Position numbers and translations under genes: made by a program
Shown: piece after piece, positions 6,817-14,436 of the stretch
Layout: every line of letters begins with the position of its first letter
Position numbering within the stretch: position 1 is the stretch's first letter
The notes under the pieces: model-generated
The model's input: the letters and a program-made list of their open reading frames with translations, nothing else
Told to the model about the DNA's origin: nothing
Database searches by the model: none
NCBI GenBank assembly: GCA_964464435.1
Contig: CAYXGE010000037.1
Span: 1-17,625 of the forward strand
Reading direction: 5' to 3'
DNA from: CAYXGE01 sp964464435
Lineage (GTDB): Bacteria > Pseudomonadota > Gammaproteobacteria > Burkholderiales > Methylophilaceae
Length of the DNA: 17,625 bases

Positions 6817-6841
6817 GCTTACTTTCAATATCACATGAATA

Positions 6842-6871
6842 TTATTACTTAGGAAAGTTACAAATGATGAA
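6842..6871 (-). promoter_or_regulatory. possible promoter for the VTT-sigma-buf gene run
   Basis: Read leftward: TTCATC (6871-6866), 18-base spacer, TAATAA (6847-6842). It sits in the only sizeable gap upstream of the VTT gene. The same stretch contains TGTAAC (6862-6857), which resembles ECF -35 elements, without a convincing -10 partner. Weak evidence only. Confidence 0.28.
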
Positions 6872-6873
6872 CA

Positions 6874-7308
6874 TCATCTCACTTTTTTTTGTAAAGCGTT
6901 TAAATATTCTTCCGCATTAAGTGCTTGCTGATTTCTTTGCGCTTGCCAAATGGTTTCTGCGAGACAATCCATAACATCATGCTGCGCATCATGTGGATGT
7001 CCATGCTGCTGCTGAAGTTGTTGATAGATGGCTTGAATACCTATAGGTTGATTGATACTAATTTGCTCTAAAATAGATAAGTGCAAACTCATATGTAAAA
7101 ACGGGTTGGTTTCGCCCATTTCAGGAAAATAGGCTTGTTGAGAATACTTAGCTGGGTTTGATAACACTGCATGATATTCAGGGTGCATTTCTATCACTTG
7201 CAGCGCGATAGCTTCTAACTCTGTGAGGGTATGTTTTTGTTGATATTTAGCCCAAGTATCAAAAAAGAACTGTCTAACTTGGTCACGACTCGGGTTAAAT
7301 AATGCCAT
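6874..7308 (-). CDS. DUF1841 family protein
   Basis: A 144-residue protein recognised by the family N-terminus FNPSRDQVRQFFFDTWAKY, the MHPEYHAVL segment and GETNPFLHMSLHLSILEQIS. DUF1841 proteins are small, soluble, mostly proteobacterial and have no established function. The segment LHMSLHL and the His-rich stretch QQQHGHPHDAQHD (about 98-111) might suggest metal contact, but this is speculative. It is the last gene of the rnf-nth-FIST run, starting 15 bases after the FIST gene. No strong terminator follows; the stop overlaps a small ATGATG/CATCAT hairpin (6864-6877). Family recognition is confident, function is not. Confidence 0.82.
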   Translation of the reverse strand: MALFNPSRDQVRQFFFDTWAKYQQKHTLTELEAIALQVIEMHPEYHAVLSNPAKYSQQAYFPEMGETNPFLHMSLHLSILEQISINQPIGIQAIYQQLQQQHGHPHDAQHDVMDCLAETIWQAQRNQQALNAEEYLNALQKKVR

Positions 7309-7323
7309 ATTGAAAAATAGTAT

Positions 7324-8400
7324 CTAACTAAACAAACCCAACACCGCTGCATATTGCAATAACTCAGCATTGGCTTCTGAACGTGCATGACAAGGTGCAA
7401 TTTCACCATTCCCATAAAAACCTATCAAGGGCATTTTAGGAAATTGTTTTTTTAATAAGAGCAAATCTTGATCTAAACCACCGTAAAAATAAGGACCACG
7501 ACCCAAACACGAAAACAACAATCCAAAGGCAGGAGGCGTAGCTAAAGCATGACTTAAATTAATGGCCGTTTTTTGTAGGTCTGCCAAGGTCGCTTCAGTT
7601 TCTCGAATTGCCCAACACAAAAACTGGCCGGTTTTAACCTTTTTAGCAAGCGTCACGCTTTGTTCAACCTCATTGCCACTTACCAAGTTAGCAATTTGAT
7701 AATCACCATCCATAATCGCTTCAGCGCTATCAGCAAACACAGCCATCAATAAATGTAAGGGTAAATCGTCATCATGCATACTAGCCCGCTGTAATGAAAA
7801 TAATGCGGTAGTGTCACCCAACATTGAAACATCGTATTGGTCTACTTGTGTTACTTGTTTTGGCATATTAAGAAACTTAAGTCCGTGTGCCGTAGCAACT
7901 ACGCCCTTCACCCCATGCAGCGCCGCCTCACAATGCCCCACTGGAGCGCCTTTACTATTTTGCCATACTGAAAAAGGACCTTGCCCTATAGCATCGCCAG
8001 ACACGCCACCAAAACGAATTCCCGGTGCAGACATCCATGTAGTATTGATAGCATTTGGAGCAGCAAGGGTTAACAAAAGCTGATTCGCGTCGGTTTTGGA
8101 GGGCGGCTCAAAAGTAATATCACCACCAAATACCATCGTAGCCGCCGCTGGGGTATCAAGCACCCAATCTTGCTCGGTAAAAATTCCAGGCGCAGAGCAA
8201 CCCATAATTTGCAAACAATTCGATTGTTTAGAGGCGAGTCTAAGCGCTGGCAGTGGATCTCTTGCAAACTCTGAACTTAAAAATAATAAAACGCTAGATG
8301 CCGTGGTTAAATTGGCTTGCTCCATCGCTTGCGCAACGGCACGCGCAGCTAGGTCGGCTGCGGGTTCACTGCCAGTCACAATTGCCGTGGCTACTTTCAT
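7324..8400 (-). CDS. FIST-domain protein (FIST_N and FIST_C)
   Basis: A 358-residue soluble protein with the FIST arrangement: an N-terminal half (about 25-195) with VLLFLSSEFARDPLPAL, QIMGCSAPGIF and a Gly-rich segment, and a C-terminal domain (about 205-345) ending in GLLFSCLGRGPYFYGG and PLIGFYGNGEIAPC. FIST domains are predicted small-ligand (possibly amino acid) sensors, usually fused or linked to signalling domains, but this one is stand-alone. The start codon overlaps the nth stop by four bases, so translation is probably coupled. Being cotranscribed with rnf and nth could mean a metabolic or redox sensing role, but the ligand cannot be deduced. Similar stand-alone FIST proteins occur in other proteobacteria (general recall). 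Confidence 0.85.
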   Translation of the reverse strand: MKVATAIVTGSEPAADLAARAVAQAMEQANLTTASSVLLFLSSEFARDPLPALRLASKQSNCLQIMGCSAPGIFTEQDWVLDTPAAATMVFGGDITFEPPSKTDANQLLLTLAAPNAINTTWMSAPGIRFGGVSGDAIGQGPFSVWQNSKGAPVGHCEAALHGVKGVVATAHGLKFLNMPKQVTQVDQYDVSMLGDTTALFSLQRASMHDDDLPLHLLMAVFADSAEAIMDGDYQIANLVSGNEVEQSVTLAKKVKTGQFLCWAIRETEATLADLQKTAINLSHALATPPAFGLLFSCLGRGPYFYGGLDQDLLLLKKQFPKMPLIGFYGNGEIAPCHARSEANAELLQYAAVLGLFS

Positions 8401-9038
8401 ACAGTCACTTTACCTTTAAATTCGCATAAATCCATGATGACACAGCTTTCACACTTTGGTTTTCTTGCAGTACAAGTATAGCGTCCATGCAGTATAAGTA
8501 AATGGTGTGCATCCTTTAAATAGTCTTTTGGCACGGCTTTAAGCAACTTTTTCTCAACTTCTAACGGTGTTTTACCTGTGGCGAGCTTTGTTCGGTTACC
8601 TAAGCGAAACAAATGCGTATCCACAGCAATCGTAGGCTCACCAAAGGCTGTATTTAAAATCACATTCGCTGTTTTTCGTCCCACGCCTGGTAAACTCTCT
8701 AGCGCTTGGCGCGAATTGGGTACCTGACTTTGATGCGCTTCAATGAGTTTTTTACAAGTAGCAATGACATTTTTGGCTTTGCTACGATATAAGCCTATGG
8801 TTTTAATGTAACTTTCTAAACCTTCAACACCTAGGTTATATATAGCCTCTGGCGTATTTGCCACCGCAAATAACTTGGCTGTGGCAATGTTAACGGCTTT
8901 ATCGGTGGCTTGTGCTGAAAGAATTACTGCAATTAGTAATTCAAAATGACTGTGATAGATAAGCTCAGTTGTAGGATTTGTAATTGACTCGCTAAGTCTT
9001 TTAAAAATCTCCAGCCGCTTTTCTGCTGGCATGCCCAT
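8397..9038 (-). CDS. nth: endonuclease III (DNA glycosylase/AP lyase)
   Basis: Removes oxidised pyrimidines from DNA and cleaves at abasic sites in base excision repair. At 213 residues it is nearly the length of the E. coli enzyme and aligns with it throughout by eye. The helix-hairpin-helix LPGVGRKTA (116-124) carries catalytic Lys122, and Asp140 lies in TIAVDTHLFR. The [4Fe-4S] cluster ligands are Cys189-x6-Cys196-x2-Cys199-x5-Cys205. The gene lies two bases after rnfE and overlaps the FIST gene by four bases, continuing the well-known rnfABCDGE-nth arrangement. The second Met (MP, 9032) is an alternative start; the first fits the family length. Confidence 0.97.
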   Translation of the reverse strand: MGMPAEKRLEIFKRLSESITNPTTELIYHSHFELLIAVILSAQATDKAVNIATAKLFAVANTPEAIYNLGVEGLESYIKTIGLYRSKAKNVIATCKKLIEAHQSQVPNSRQALESLPGVGRKTANVILNTAFGEPTIAVDTHLFRLGNRTKLATGKTPLEVEKKLLKAVPKDYLKDAHHLLILHGRYTCTARKPKCESCVIMDLCEFKGKVTV

Positions 9039-9040
9039 AA

Positions 9041-9718
9041 CTAGCTTGCTTGTGTCTGAGCAACAGGCGATACTTCTGCTTGTAATTTAGATTTTTTTTG
9101 TTCTTGCCAATTACGCGCAGCAATAAGTAAACCCAAGCCAATAAAAGCGCCAGGAGGCAATATCGCCAAAAGCAAGCCATGATAATCAGGAATTGTTAAA
9201 ACTAAGGTCTTTGCAGATTCACCAAACACTAAATCAATGCCTGAAAATATCGTGCCTTTGCCAACTAATTCCCTAATAGCACCAAGTATCGCCAACACTA
9301 GGGCAAGCCCTATTCCCATCATCAAGCCATCCAAAGTAGAAGGTAATACTGGATTTTTAGCCGCAAATGCTTCAACCCTTGCTAAAACAATGCAATTGGT
9401 AACAATAAGCGGAATAAAAATACCTAAAATTGCATGTAATTCATTCAAATAAGCATGCATGGCTAGGTCAATGACCGTTACCAATGCTGCAATAATTAAA
9501 ATAAACACTGGAATGCGAATTTCACTTGGCACCCACTGACGCACTGGCGATACTGCAGCATTGCTTGCCGCCATAACGATGGCTGTCATTAAGCCTAAAC
9601 TTAAGCCATTGACCATGGTCACAGTCACCGCTAAGGTTGGGCATAAGCCCAGAAGTTGTACTAGCCCTGGATTTTGTTTCCATATCCCGTTTTCAATAAT
9701 GTCAGAATATTGACTCAT
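9041..9718 (-). CDS. rnfE: Rnf electron transport complex subunit E
   Basis: An integral inner-membrane subunit of the Rnf (Rsx) complex, paralogous to RnfA and NqrD. At 225 residues it has about six membrane helices. The two half-site Cys of the RnfA/RnfE iron centre are visible as LLGLCPTLA (Cys26) and IVTNCIVL (Cys109), followed by the family motif RVEAFAAKNP. With RnfA it forms the membrane pathway through which electrons pass between the cytoplasmic and periplasmic flavin sites. The start overlaps the rnfG stop by four bases, showing coupled translation. The basic C-terminal tail (ARNWQEQKKSKLQ) fits the cytoplasmic side. Confidence 0.96.
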   Translation of the reverse strand: MSQYSDIIENGIWKQNPGLVQLLGLCPTLAVTVTMVNGLSLGLMTAIVMAASNAAVSPVRQWVPSEIRIPVFILIIAALVTVIDLAMHAYLNELHAILGIFIPLIVTNCIVLARVEAFAAKNPVLPSTLDGLMMGIGLALVLAILGAIRELVGKGTIFSGIDLVFGESAKTLVLTIPDYHGLLLAILPPGAFIGLGLLIAARNWQEQKKSKLQAEVSPVAQTQAS

Positions 9719-10374
9719 GGTTGAGCCTCCAAATTAGTTTCTTTCGATGTGTTTGTATTTGCAAACATTGTTTGTTGATGTTGTGAAAAGTAAACAAGTG
9801 CCTGATGTACCGCTTTAACAACGGCTCTAGGCGTAATAGTTGCACCAGTCACGTAGTCAAACTGACCGCCATCTTTTTTAACACGCCAGCCATCTGACTT
9901 AATTTTATTTAGTGATAAGCCGTTAAAATTGAGTATCCAATTGCCGTGTTGAATCTCAATATAATCCCCTAAACCTGGTGTTTCTTTGTGCGCAAGCACT
10001 CTAACCCCCGCCAACTCACCATTGGCCTTTATTGCAATTAAAAGCTTAATTTCACCACTGTAACCATCTGGTGCTGTCGTCTGCAATATCACTGCAGACG
10101 GCTCACCATTTAAGCGCGCACGGTATAACTTGGTTACCTCTGTATTACCCAATTCGCCACTATTTAAATCTATAGAATCATTAAGCAATTCATTATTAAA
10201 TAGGCTTGTGGGCAGAAGTTGGCCAAACAAAGCCATTCTTACTTTAGCTTCTGCCGCCGCAATCGGCGCTTCAGTGGTAGTAAAAATATACGCAAGTATT
10301 GCAGTGCCAATGAGCGTAAACCCAATAAGATAGCCTGCTGTTTTTAAAGCATGTTGATATATAGATTGACGCAT
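9715..10374 (-). CDS. rnfG: Rnf electron transport complex subunit G (covalent FMN)
   Basis: A 219-residue subunit with one N-terminal membrane helix (about 11-32) and a periplasmic FMN-binding domain. The covalent flavinylation motif TGATIT lies at 176-181, so Thr181 should carry FMN by phosphoester linkage (requires an ApbE flavin transferase, not in this window). Other family signatures are GYSGEIKLLIAI and HKETPGLGDYI. The longest open frame starts at 10419, but this would overlap rnfD and add a poor N-terminus. The ATG at 10374 (MRQSIYQH) lies one base after the rnfD stop and gives the usual RnfG start. It accepts electrons from the membrane subunits in the complex. Confidence 0.96.
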   Translation of the reverse strand: MRQSIYQHALKTAGYLIGFTLIGTAILAYIFTTTEAPIAAAEAKVRMALFGQLLPTSLFNNELLNDSIDLNSGELGNTEVTKLYRARLNGEPSAVILQTTAPDGYSGEIKLLIAIKANGELAGVRVLAHKETPGLGDYIEIQHGNWILNFNGLSLNKIKSDGWRVKKDGGQFDYVTGATITPRAVVKAVHQALVYFSQHQQTMFANTNTSKETNLEAQP

Positions 10375-10375
10375 T

Positions 10376-11395
10376 TTATTTTGTACGACCAAATACTCTA
10401 GGTTGTGTATACATATCAATTAACGGTACGCAAATGTTAAATATAATCACCGCAAACGCTACACCATCAGGATAACCACCTAATACCCTAATAAGATAGG
10501 TCAGCATTGCAATACCAATTGCAAAGATAAGTTTGCCGTTAGGCGTGGTTGGCCCACTCACAGGGTCTGTAATGATGAAAAATGCCGCCAACATTGAAGC
10601 GCCACCTAGTAAATGTAGCAACGGATTTGCAAAATGGTCTGGATTAACCAAGTAGAAAATGGCTGAAATACCAGCCAAACCTGCTAAAAAACCAATGGGC
10701 AAATGCCATGAAATAATTTTCTGTTGCAATAGGTAAACACCACCTAGCAAGTAAGCAAGTGCAATAAACTCAGTACCCCGCCCTGCCAACTGCCCATACA
10801 TAGGGGCTGACAAAATTGTTTGCGTAGATTGGTTTAATAGTAACTGCGTTTTTAAATAATCTAATGGTGTCGCTTGGGTAATCGCGTCTAACTTAATTCC
10901 ATTTGGCAGTGCACCACTTAATATTAATTGCCATTGTCCAAAAAAGTCCAGCTTAGTTTGCGCCAACTCTAAGGGAGCAGGCCATTGCGTCATAATGACA
11001 GGAAAGGAAATAAGTAACGCAGCATAACCAATCATGGCAGGGTTAAACGGGTTATAACCTAACCCCCCATATAAATGCTTTGCGATCACAATCGCAAACA
11101 ATGACCCCATCACCACCAACCACCATGGCGCAAGAGGAGGCAAGGAAAGTGCTAGTAACCATGCCGTCACCAAAGCGCTACCATCTAGCAAAAATGGCAT
11201 GATTGGACGCTCACGTATCTTAAGCATTAACGCTTCGGCACCAAGCGCTGTCACTGTAGCGAGTATTAATGACAACAATATACCGCTACCAAATACCCAT
11301 ACATAAGTAATAATGGCAGGGATTAACGCTATCACAACTTTAAGCATAATCGCGGAGACAGTGGGCGCGTTAGAAATATACGGCGATCTCAACAT
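10376..11395 (-). CDS. rnfD: Rnf electron transport complex subunit D (covalent FMN)
   Basis: A 339-residue integral membrane subunit, homologous to NqrB, with about nine or ten hydrophobic helices. The flavinylation site lies in DAITQATPLDYL with Thr176 as the likely FMN-linked residue. Other conserved motifs are LYGGLGYNPFNPAMIGYA (108-125) and FFIITDPVSGPTTPNGK near the C-terminus, plus the terminal GYPDGVAFAVI. The longer frame from 11449 overlaps rnfC. The ATG at 11395 (MLRSPYISN), one base after the rnfC stop, matches the usual RnfD N-terminus. The site has ITQAT where the common pattern is S/TGAT, which is acceptable for RnfD. Confidence 0.96.
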   Translation of the reverse strand: MLRSPYISNAPTVSAIMLKVVIALIPAIITYVWVFGSGILLSLILATVTALGAEALMLKIRERPIMPFLLDGSALVTAWLLALSLPPLAPWWLVVMGSLFAIVIAKHLYGGLGYNPFNPAMIGYAALLISFPVIMTQWPAPLELAQTKLDFFGQWQLILSGALPNGIKLDAITQATPLDYLKTQLLLNQSTQTILSAPMYGQLAGRGTEFIALAYLLGGVYLLQQKIISWHLPIGFLAGLAGISAIFYLVNPDHFANPLLHLLGGASMLAAFFIITDPVSGPTTPNGKLIFAIGIAMLTYLIRVLGGYPDGVAFAVIIFNICVPLIDMYTQPRVFGRTK

Positions 11396-11396
11396 A

Positions 11397-12998
11397 CTAT
11401 TGTTTACCTTCTTCCATTGCAGCAGTTTGTGCAGTATTACTAGCTTCACTTAGTGAGCCAGCCTCAGCTTTTTGCTGCGCAACGCGAGCCATAGCGGCGG
11501 CAATGGCTGCTCTTTTGGCATCATCTTCTGGCCCTGCGGCTGCTTTTGCGCCCGCCGCACGCTCTGCATGTTTTTGCGCACGCTCTTGTTTCTCACGTTC
11601 AATTCGCGCAAGCCTAAACTCGTTGCGTTCACGCGCAATATCAGCCGCCTCTTTCGCCCTGTCTTGGGCAATAATTTCACTCTTAGCGAAACGATAGTAT
11701 TGCACTAAGGGTATATTACTAGGGCAAACATAGGTGCAACAACCACATTCAATACAATCAAACAGCTTATAATCTCTGGCTTTGTCAAAGTTTGAAGATT
11801 TAGAAAACCAGTATAGCTCTTGCGGTTGCAAATTAACTGGGCATGCATCTGCACAGCGCGCGCAACGTATACAGGGCATTGGCGTTGGCGCAGGTGGAAA
11901 TAAGTTGGGTGCGCCAGCAATAATACAGTTTGCAGCTTTAGTAATTGGCACTTGGCTTGATGGCAAGCTAAAGCCCATCATAGGACCACCCATAATATAG
12001 TCGTTGGTATCTGCTCTAGCTCCTCCAGCAGCTGTTACTAGGTCATCCACCGATGTTCCAAAAAGCACTTCAAAATTAGCGGGCTTAGCTACATTGCCCG
12101 TCATCGTTACAACGCGCGATATTGAGGGTTCACCATAGTCAAAGAAACGATGCATTGCCAACAAGGTTGCCACATTAAAACATTGCACACCCACATCTGT
12201 AGAGCGCTTATCTGCCGGGACTTCAACACCTGTTAACAAATGAATTAACTGCCGCGCATCACCACTTGGGTACAAGGTTGGAACCACTTGCACACGAATC
12301 GCTAAGCTACTTTTTGCACAAGCTTGACGCATCGCTTCAGCCGCTTCTGGCTTATTATCCTCAATACCAACCACGCAGTGTTCAGCCCCTAAAATATATT
12401 GGGCAATCTCAACGCCTCTTACAATTTCATTGGCCCGCTCACGCATGAGCATATCATCACAGGTAATATAAGGCTCACACTCTGCAGCATTAATAATGAG
12501 CGTATGAATTGCGGTACGTCCATTAGTTTGCAACTTAATTTGCGTAGGAAAAGCCGCTCCACCCAAGCCCACAATGCCAGATGTGCGCAAAGCATTCAGT
12601 AAACTAAGTTTATCAGCGCCCTGCCATGCCGTAGTTTGTAAGGCAATCCATTGGTCTTGGCCGTCACTTTCTAAACTAATGCAGACATCTGGCAACCCTG
12701 ATGGATGCGGAATTAAATGTTCTGCAATCGCTGTAATTGTGCCCGATGTTGGCGCGTGAACTGCTGCAGAAATATTACCTTCTGCCTCTGCTAACAATTG
12801 CCCCTTGAGCACATGCTCACCAACGCTCACCAGCACCTTAGGCAAATTACCCACATGCTGACGTAAAGGCAATACCAATTGTTTGGGCAAAGGCAATGCT
12901 TTTATCGGTTGCGTATTAGACTCTTGCTTATGCTCAGGAGGATGCACTCCGCCATTGATTCGGGACCCTGTTTTAAACCAATTAATCAGTGCACTCAT
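11397..12998 (-). CDS. rnfC: Rnf electron transport complex subunit C (NADH-binding, 2x[4Fe-4S])
   Basis: A peripheral cytoplasmic subunit, 533 residues, that oxidises or reduces NAD(H) through FMN and iron-sulfur clusters. In order: the N-terminal RnfC segment with INGGVHPPEHK, an NADH/FMN-binding region with GLGGAAFPT (144-152) and NAAECEPYITCD, a SLBB-like region, and two ferredoxin motifs Cys376-x2-Cys379-x2-Cys382-x3-Cys386-Pro and Cys415-x2-Cys418-x2-Cys421-x3-Cys425-Pro. The last ~95 residues are a Lys/Glu/Ala-rich, probably helical tail. Such tails vary greatly in length (E. coli has a much longer one). It overlaps rnfB by four bases. Confidence 0.97.
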   Translation of the reverse strand: MSALINWFKTGSRINGGVHPPEHKQESNTQPIKALPLPKQLVLPLRQHVGNLPKVLVSVGEHVLKGQLLAEAEGNISAAVHAPTSGTITAIAEHLIPHPSGLPDVCISLESDGQDQWIALQTTAWQGADKLSLLNALRTSGIVGLGGAAFPTQIKLQTNGRTAIHTLIINAAECEPYITCDDMLMRERANEIVRGVEIAQYILGAEHCVVGIEDNKPEAAEAMRQACAKSSLAIRVQVVPTLYPSGDARQLIHLLTGVEVPADKRSTDVGVQCFNVATLLAMHRFFDYGEPSISRVVTMTGNVAKPANFEVLFGTSVDDLVTAAGGARADTNDYIMGGPMMGFSLPSSQVPITKAANCIIAGAPNLFPPAPTPMPCIRCARCADACPVNLQPQELYWFSKSSNFDKARDYKLFDCIECGCCTYVCPSNIPLVQYYRFAKSEIIAQDRAKEAADIARERNEFRLARIEREKQERAQKHAERAAGAKAAAGPEDDAKRAAIAAAMARVAQQKAEAGSLSEASNTAQTAAMEEGKQ

Positions 12999-13570
12999 AG
13001 GCCAACCTTCTCTAGTGTGGTACTGACTTGTTTTATTTCAAATACAGGATAACGCCATTTCCAATTTTCTGGTGACTCACCAATAGGCTCCATGGTGATG
13101 CAATCAACAGGGCAAGGTGCAAGGCAAAGCTCACAGCCTGTGCATTCGGAGCTAATAATGGTATGCATATGTTTAGCCGCACCCAAAATGGCATCTACAG
13201 GGCAAGCCTGTATGCATAAGGTACAACCAATACATGTATTTTCATCTATCACGGCTACAGATTTTGGCTTTGGTAGCCCATGTTCTGCATTTAATGGCTT
13301 ATATTCAACGCCCAACAAATCTGCAAGAGCATGCACACCAGCATCTCCGCCAGGTGGACATTGATTAATATCTGCTTCACCAGCTGCAATTGCTGTCGCA
13401 TAGGGTTTACATCCTGGATAACCACATTGTCCACATTGGGTTTGCGGTAAAATCGCATCGATTCTTGCGACCAAGGGGTCGCCATCCACTTTAAACTTAA
13501 GCGCTGAATATCCAAGTATAAAACCTAAAAGTAAGGCAAGCCCTACCATCACCAGAATTGCCGTCATCAT
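12995..13570 (-). CDS. rnfB: Rnf electron transport complex subunit B (ferredoxin-like)
   Basis: A 191-residue subunit with an N-terminal membrane anchor (about 3-24). A four-Cys domain (CGQCGYPGC with Cys46, Cys49 and Cys54, plus Cys71) binds one [4Fe-4S] cluster. A two-cluster ferredoxin domain follows, with Cys113-x2-Cys116-x2-Cys119-x3-Cys123 and Cys143-x2-Cys146-x2-Cys149-x3-Cys153. It carries electrons between cytosolic ferredoxin (or the RnfC site) and the membrane subunits. The start overlaps the rnfA stop by one base (TAATG). A second ATG immediately follows, so either Met could be used. Confidence 0.97.
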   Translation of the reverse strand: MMTAILVMVGLALLLGFILGYSALKFKVDGDPLVARIDAILPQTQCGQCGYPGCKPYATAIAAGEADINQCPPGGDAGVHALADLLGVEYKPLNAEHGLPKPKSVAVIDENTCIGCTLCIQACPVDAILGAAKHMHTIISSECTGCELCLAPCPVDCITMEPIGESPENWKWRYPVFEIKQVSTTLEKVGL

Positions 13571-14151
13571 TATCTAACCAGCCCAGCAAAACCCATAAAA
13601 GCGAGACTCATTAAACCTGCAGTCACCATCGCAATAGCTGCACCCTGAAATGGCACGGGTACATCAGCGGCTTCTAATCGCTCACGCATTGAGGCAAATA
13701 AGATAAGGACTAATGAAAATCCAAATGCCCCACCAAGTCCAAATAATAATGACTGCATTAAATTATGATTTTGTTGTACGTTAAGTAGCGGGATGCCCAA
13801 CACAGCGCAATTAGTAGTAATAAGCGGCAAATAAATGCCTAAAGACTGATATAGCACAGGGCTATTTTTCTCTAAATACATTTCTGTAAACTGTACCACT
13901 GCGGCAATTACTACAATAAATGATAATGTTTTGAGATACCCTAAATGGTATGGCTCTAACATATAAGCATGCACTAAGTAGCTTGTACCAGAGGCAATCG
14001 TCAGCACAAATGCAGTTGCCGCAGCCATACCAATTGAAGCTTCTAGTTTTTTAGAAACACCCATAAATGGGCATAGCCCAAGTATTTTTACTAACACGAT
14101 ATTATTAACAAATACGGTGCCGATTAATATTAGAATATATTGTTCTATCAT
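13570..14151 (-). CDS. rnfA: Rnf electron transport complex subunit A
   Basis: An integral membrane subunit of 193 residues with six hydrophobic helices, paralogous to RnfE and NqrE. The iron-centre Cys are seen in ILGLCPFMG (Cys27) and TTNCAVLG (Cys115). It is the first gene of the run rnfA-B-C-D-G-E-nth-FIST-DUF1841 and starts just downstream of a TATAAT -10 element. In gammaproteobacteria the homologous Rsx complex also keeps SoxR reduced. Which role applies here (ferredoxin reduction, ion pumping or SoxR control) cannot be decided from the window. Confidence 0.97.
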   Translation of the reverse strand: MIEQYILILIGTVFVNNIVLVKILGLCPFMGVSKKLEASIGMAAATAFVLTIASGTSYLVHAYMLEPYHLGYLKTLSFIVVIAAVVQFTEMYLEKNSPVLYQSLGIYLPLITTNCAVLGIPLLNVQQNHNLMQSLLFGLGGAFGFSLVLILFASMRERLEAADVPVPFQGAAIAMVTAGLMSLAFMGFAGLVR

Positions 14152-14174
14152 AATGATATCTTGTAATTCCCGCT

Positions 14175-14202
14175 ATTATACTAGCTTTGCGCTTAACAAA
14201 AG
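14175..14202 (-). promoter_or_regulatory. predicted rnfA operon promoter
   Basis: Read leftward: TATAAT (14180-14175) is a perfect -10 element. The best -35 match is CTTTTG (14202-14197) with a 16-base spacer, which is poor. It would start transcription roughly 15-20 bases before the rnfA ATG. Confidence 0.5.
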
Positions 14203-14215
14203 CCCTACTATTGCT

Positions 14216-14345
14216 AGGTTTTTTGTATAGGCAAGTTTGTTGATTATTAGCTTAATTAGATTTTAAATATTATATGAAACTATTTTATGCGCTCAAAATA
14301 ATCATTAGTTATTAAGAAATTTTTCTGCCTATATACAAAAAACCC
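14216..14345. repeat. spaced inverted repeat in the rnfA-dapA intergenic region
   Basis: The left arm GGTTTTTTGTATAGGCA (14217-14233) is matched by the reverse complement of the right arm (14326-14344 on the + strand, TGCCTATATACAAAAAACC), differing only by a two-base TA insertion. The arms are separated by 92 very AT-rich bases and lie between the two divergent promoters. The rest of the 285-bp gap holds no open frame or RNA that I can recognise. Confidence 0.7.
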
Positions 14346-14378
14346 ACATCTAGTTGACGCTTACATAAAAAAAGCATG

Positions 14379-14406
14379 TTGTTGCTGATGCACTTTAAGT
14401 TAAAAT
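14379..14406 (+). promoter_or_regulatory. predicted dapA promoter
   Basis: TTGTTG (14379-14384), 16-base spacer, TAAAAT (14401-14406). A second -35-like element TTGACG (14354-14359) has no good -10 at the right distance. GGTAGG (14425-14430) lies before the dapA ATG as a plausible ribosome binding site. Confidence 0.45.
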
Positions 14407-14436
14407 AGAGGAATTATTGTTATTGGTAGGTTTATT

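Noticed and set aside
6864..6877. ATGATG/CATCAT hairpin at the DUF1841 stop as operon terminator
   Set aside because: Six pairs with a two-base loop and only TTTG after it; may be a weak pause but not a convincing terminator.
11450..11708. Open frames in other frames across the rnfC C-terminal tail
   Set aside because: Produced by the Ala/Lys/Glu-rich codon composition of the tail; no start signals or recognisable domains.
14152..14436. Lysine riboswitch or small RNA upstream of dapA
   Set aside because: The leader after the likely start site is about 25 bases, and no lysine-aptamer pattern or terminator/antiterminator pair is visible.
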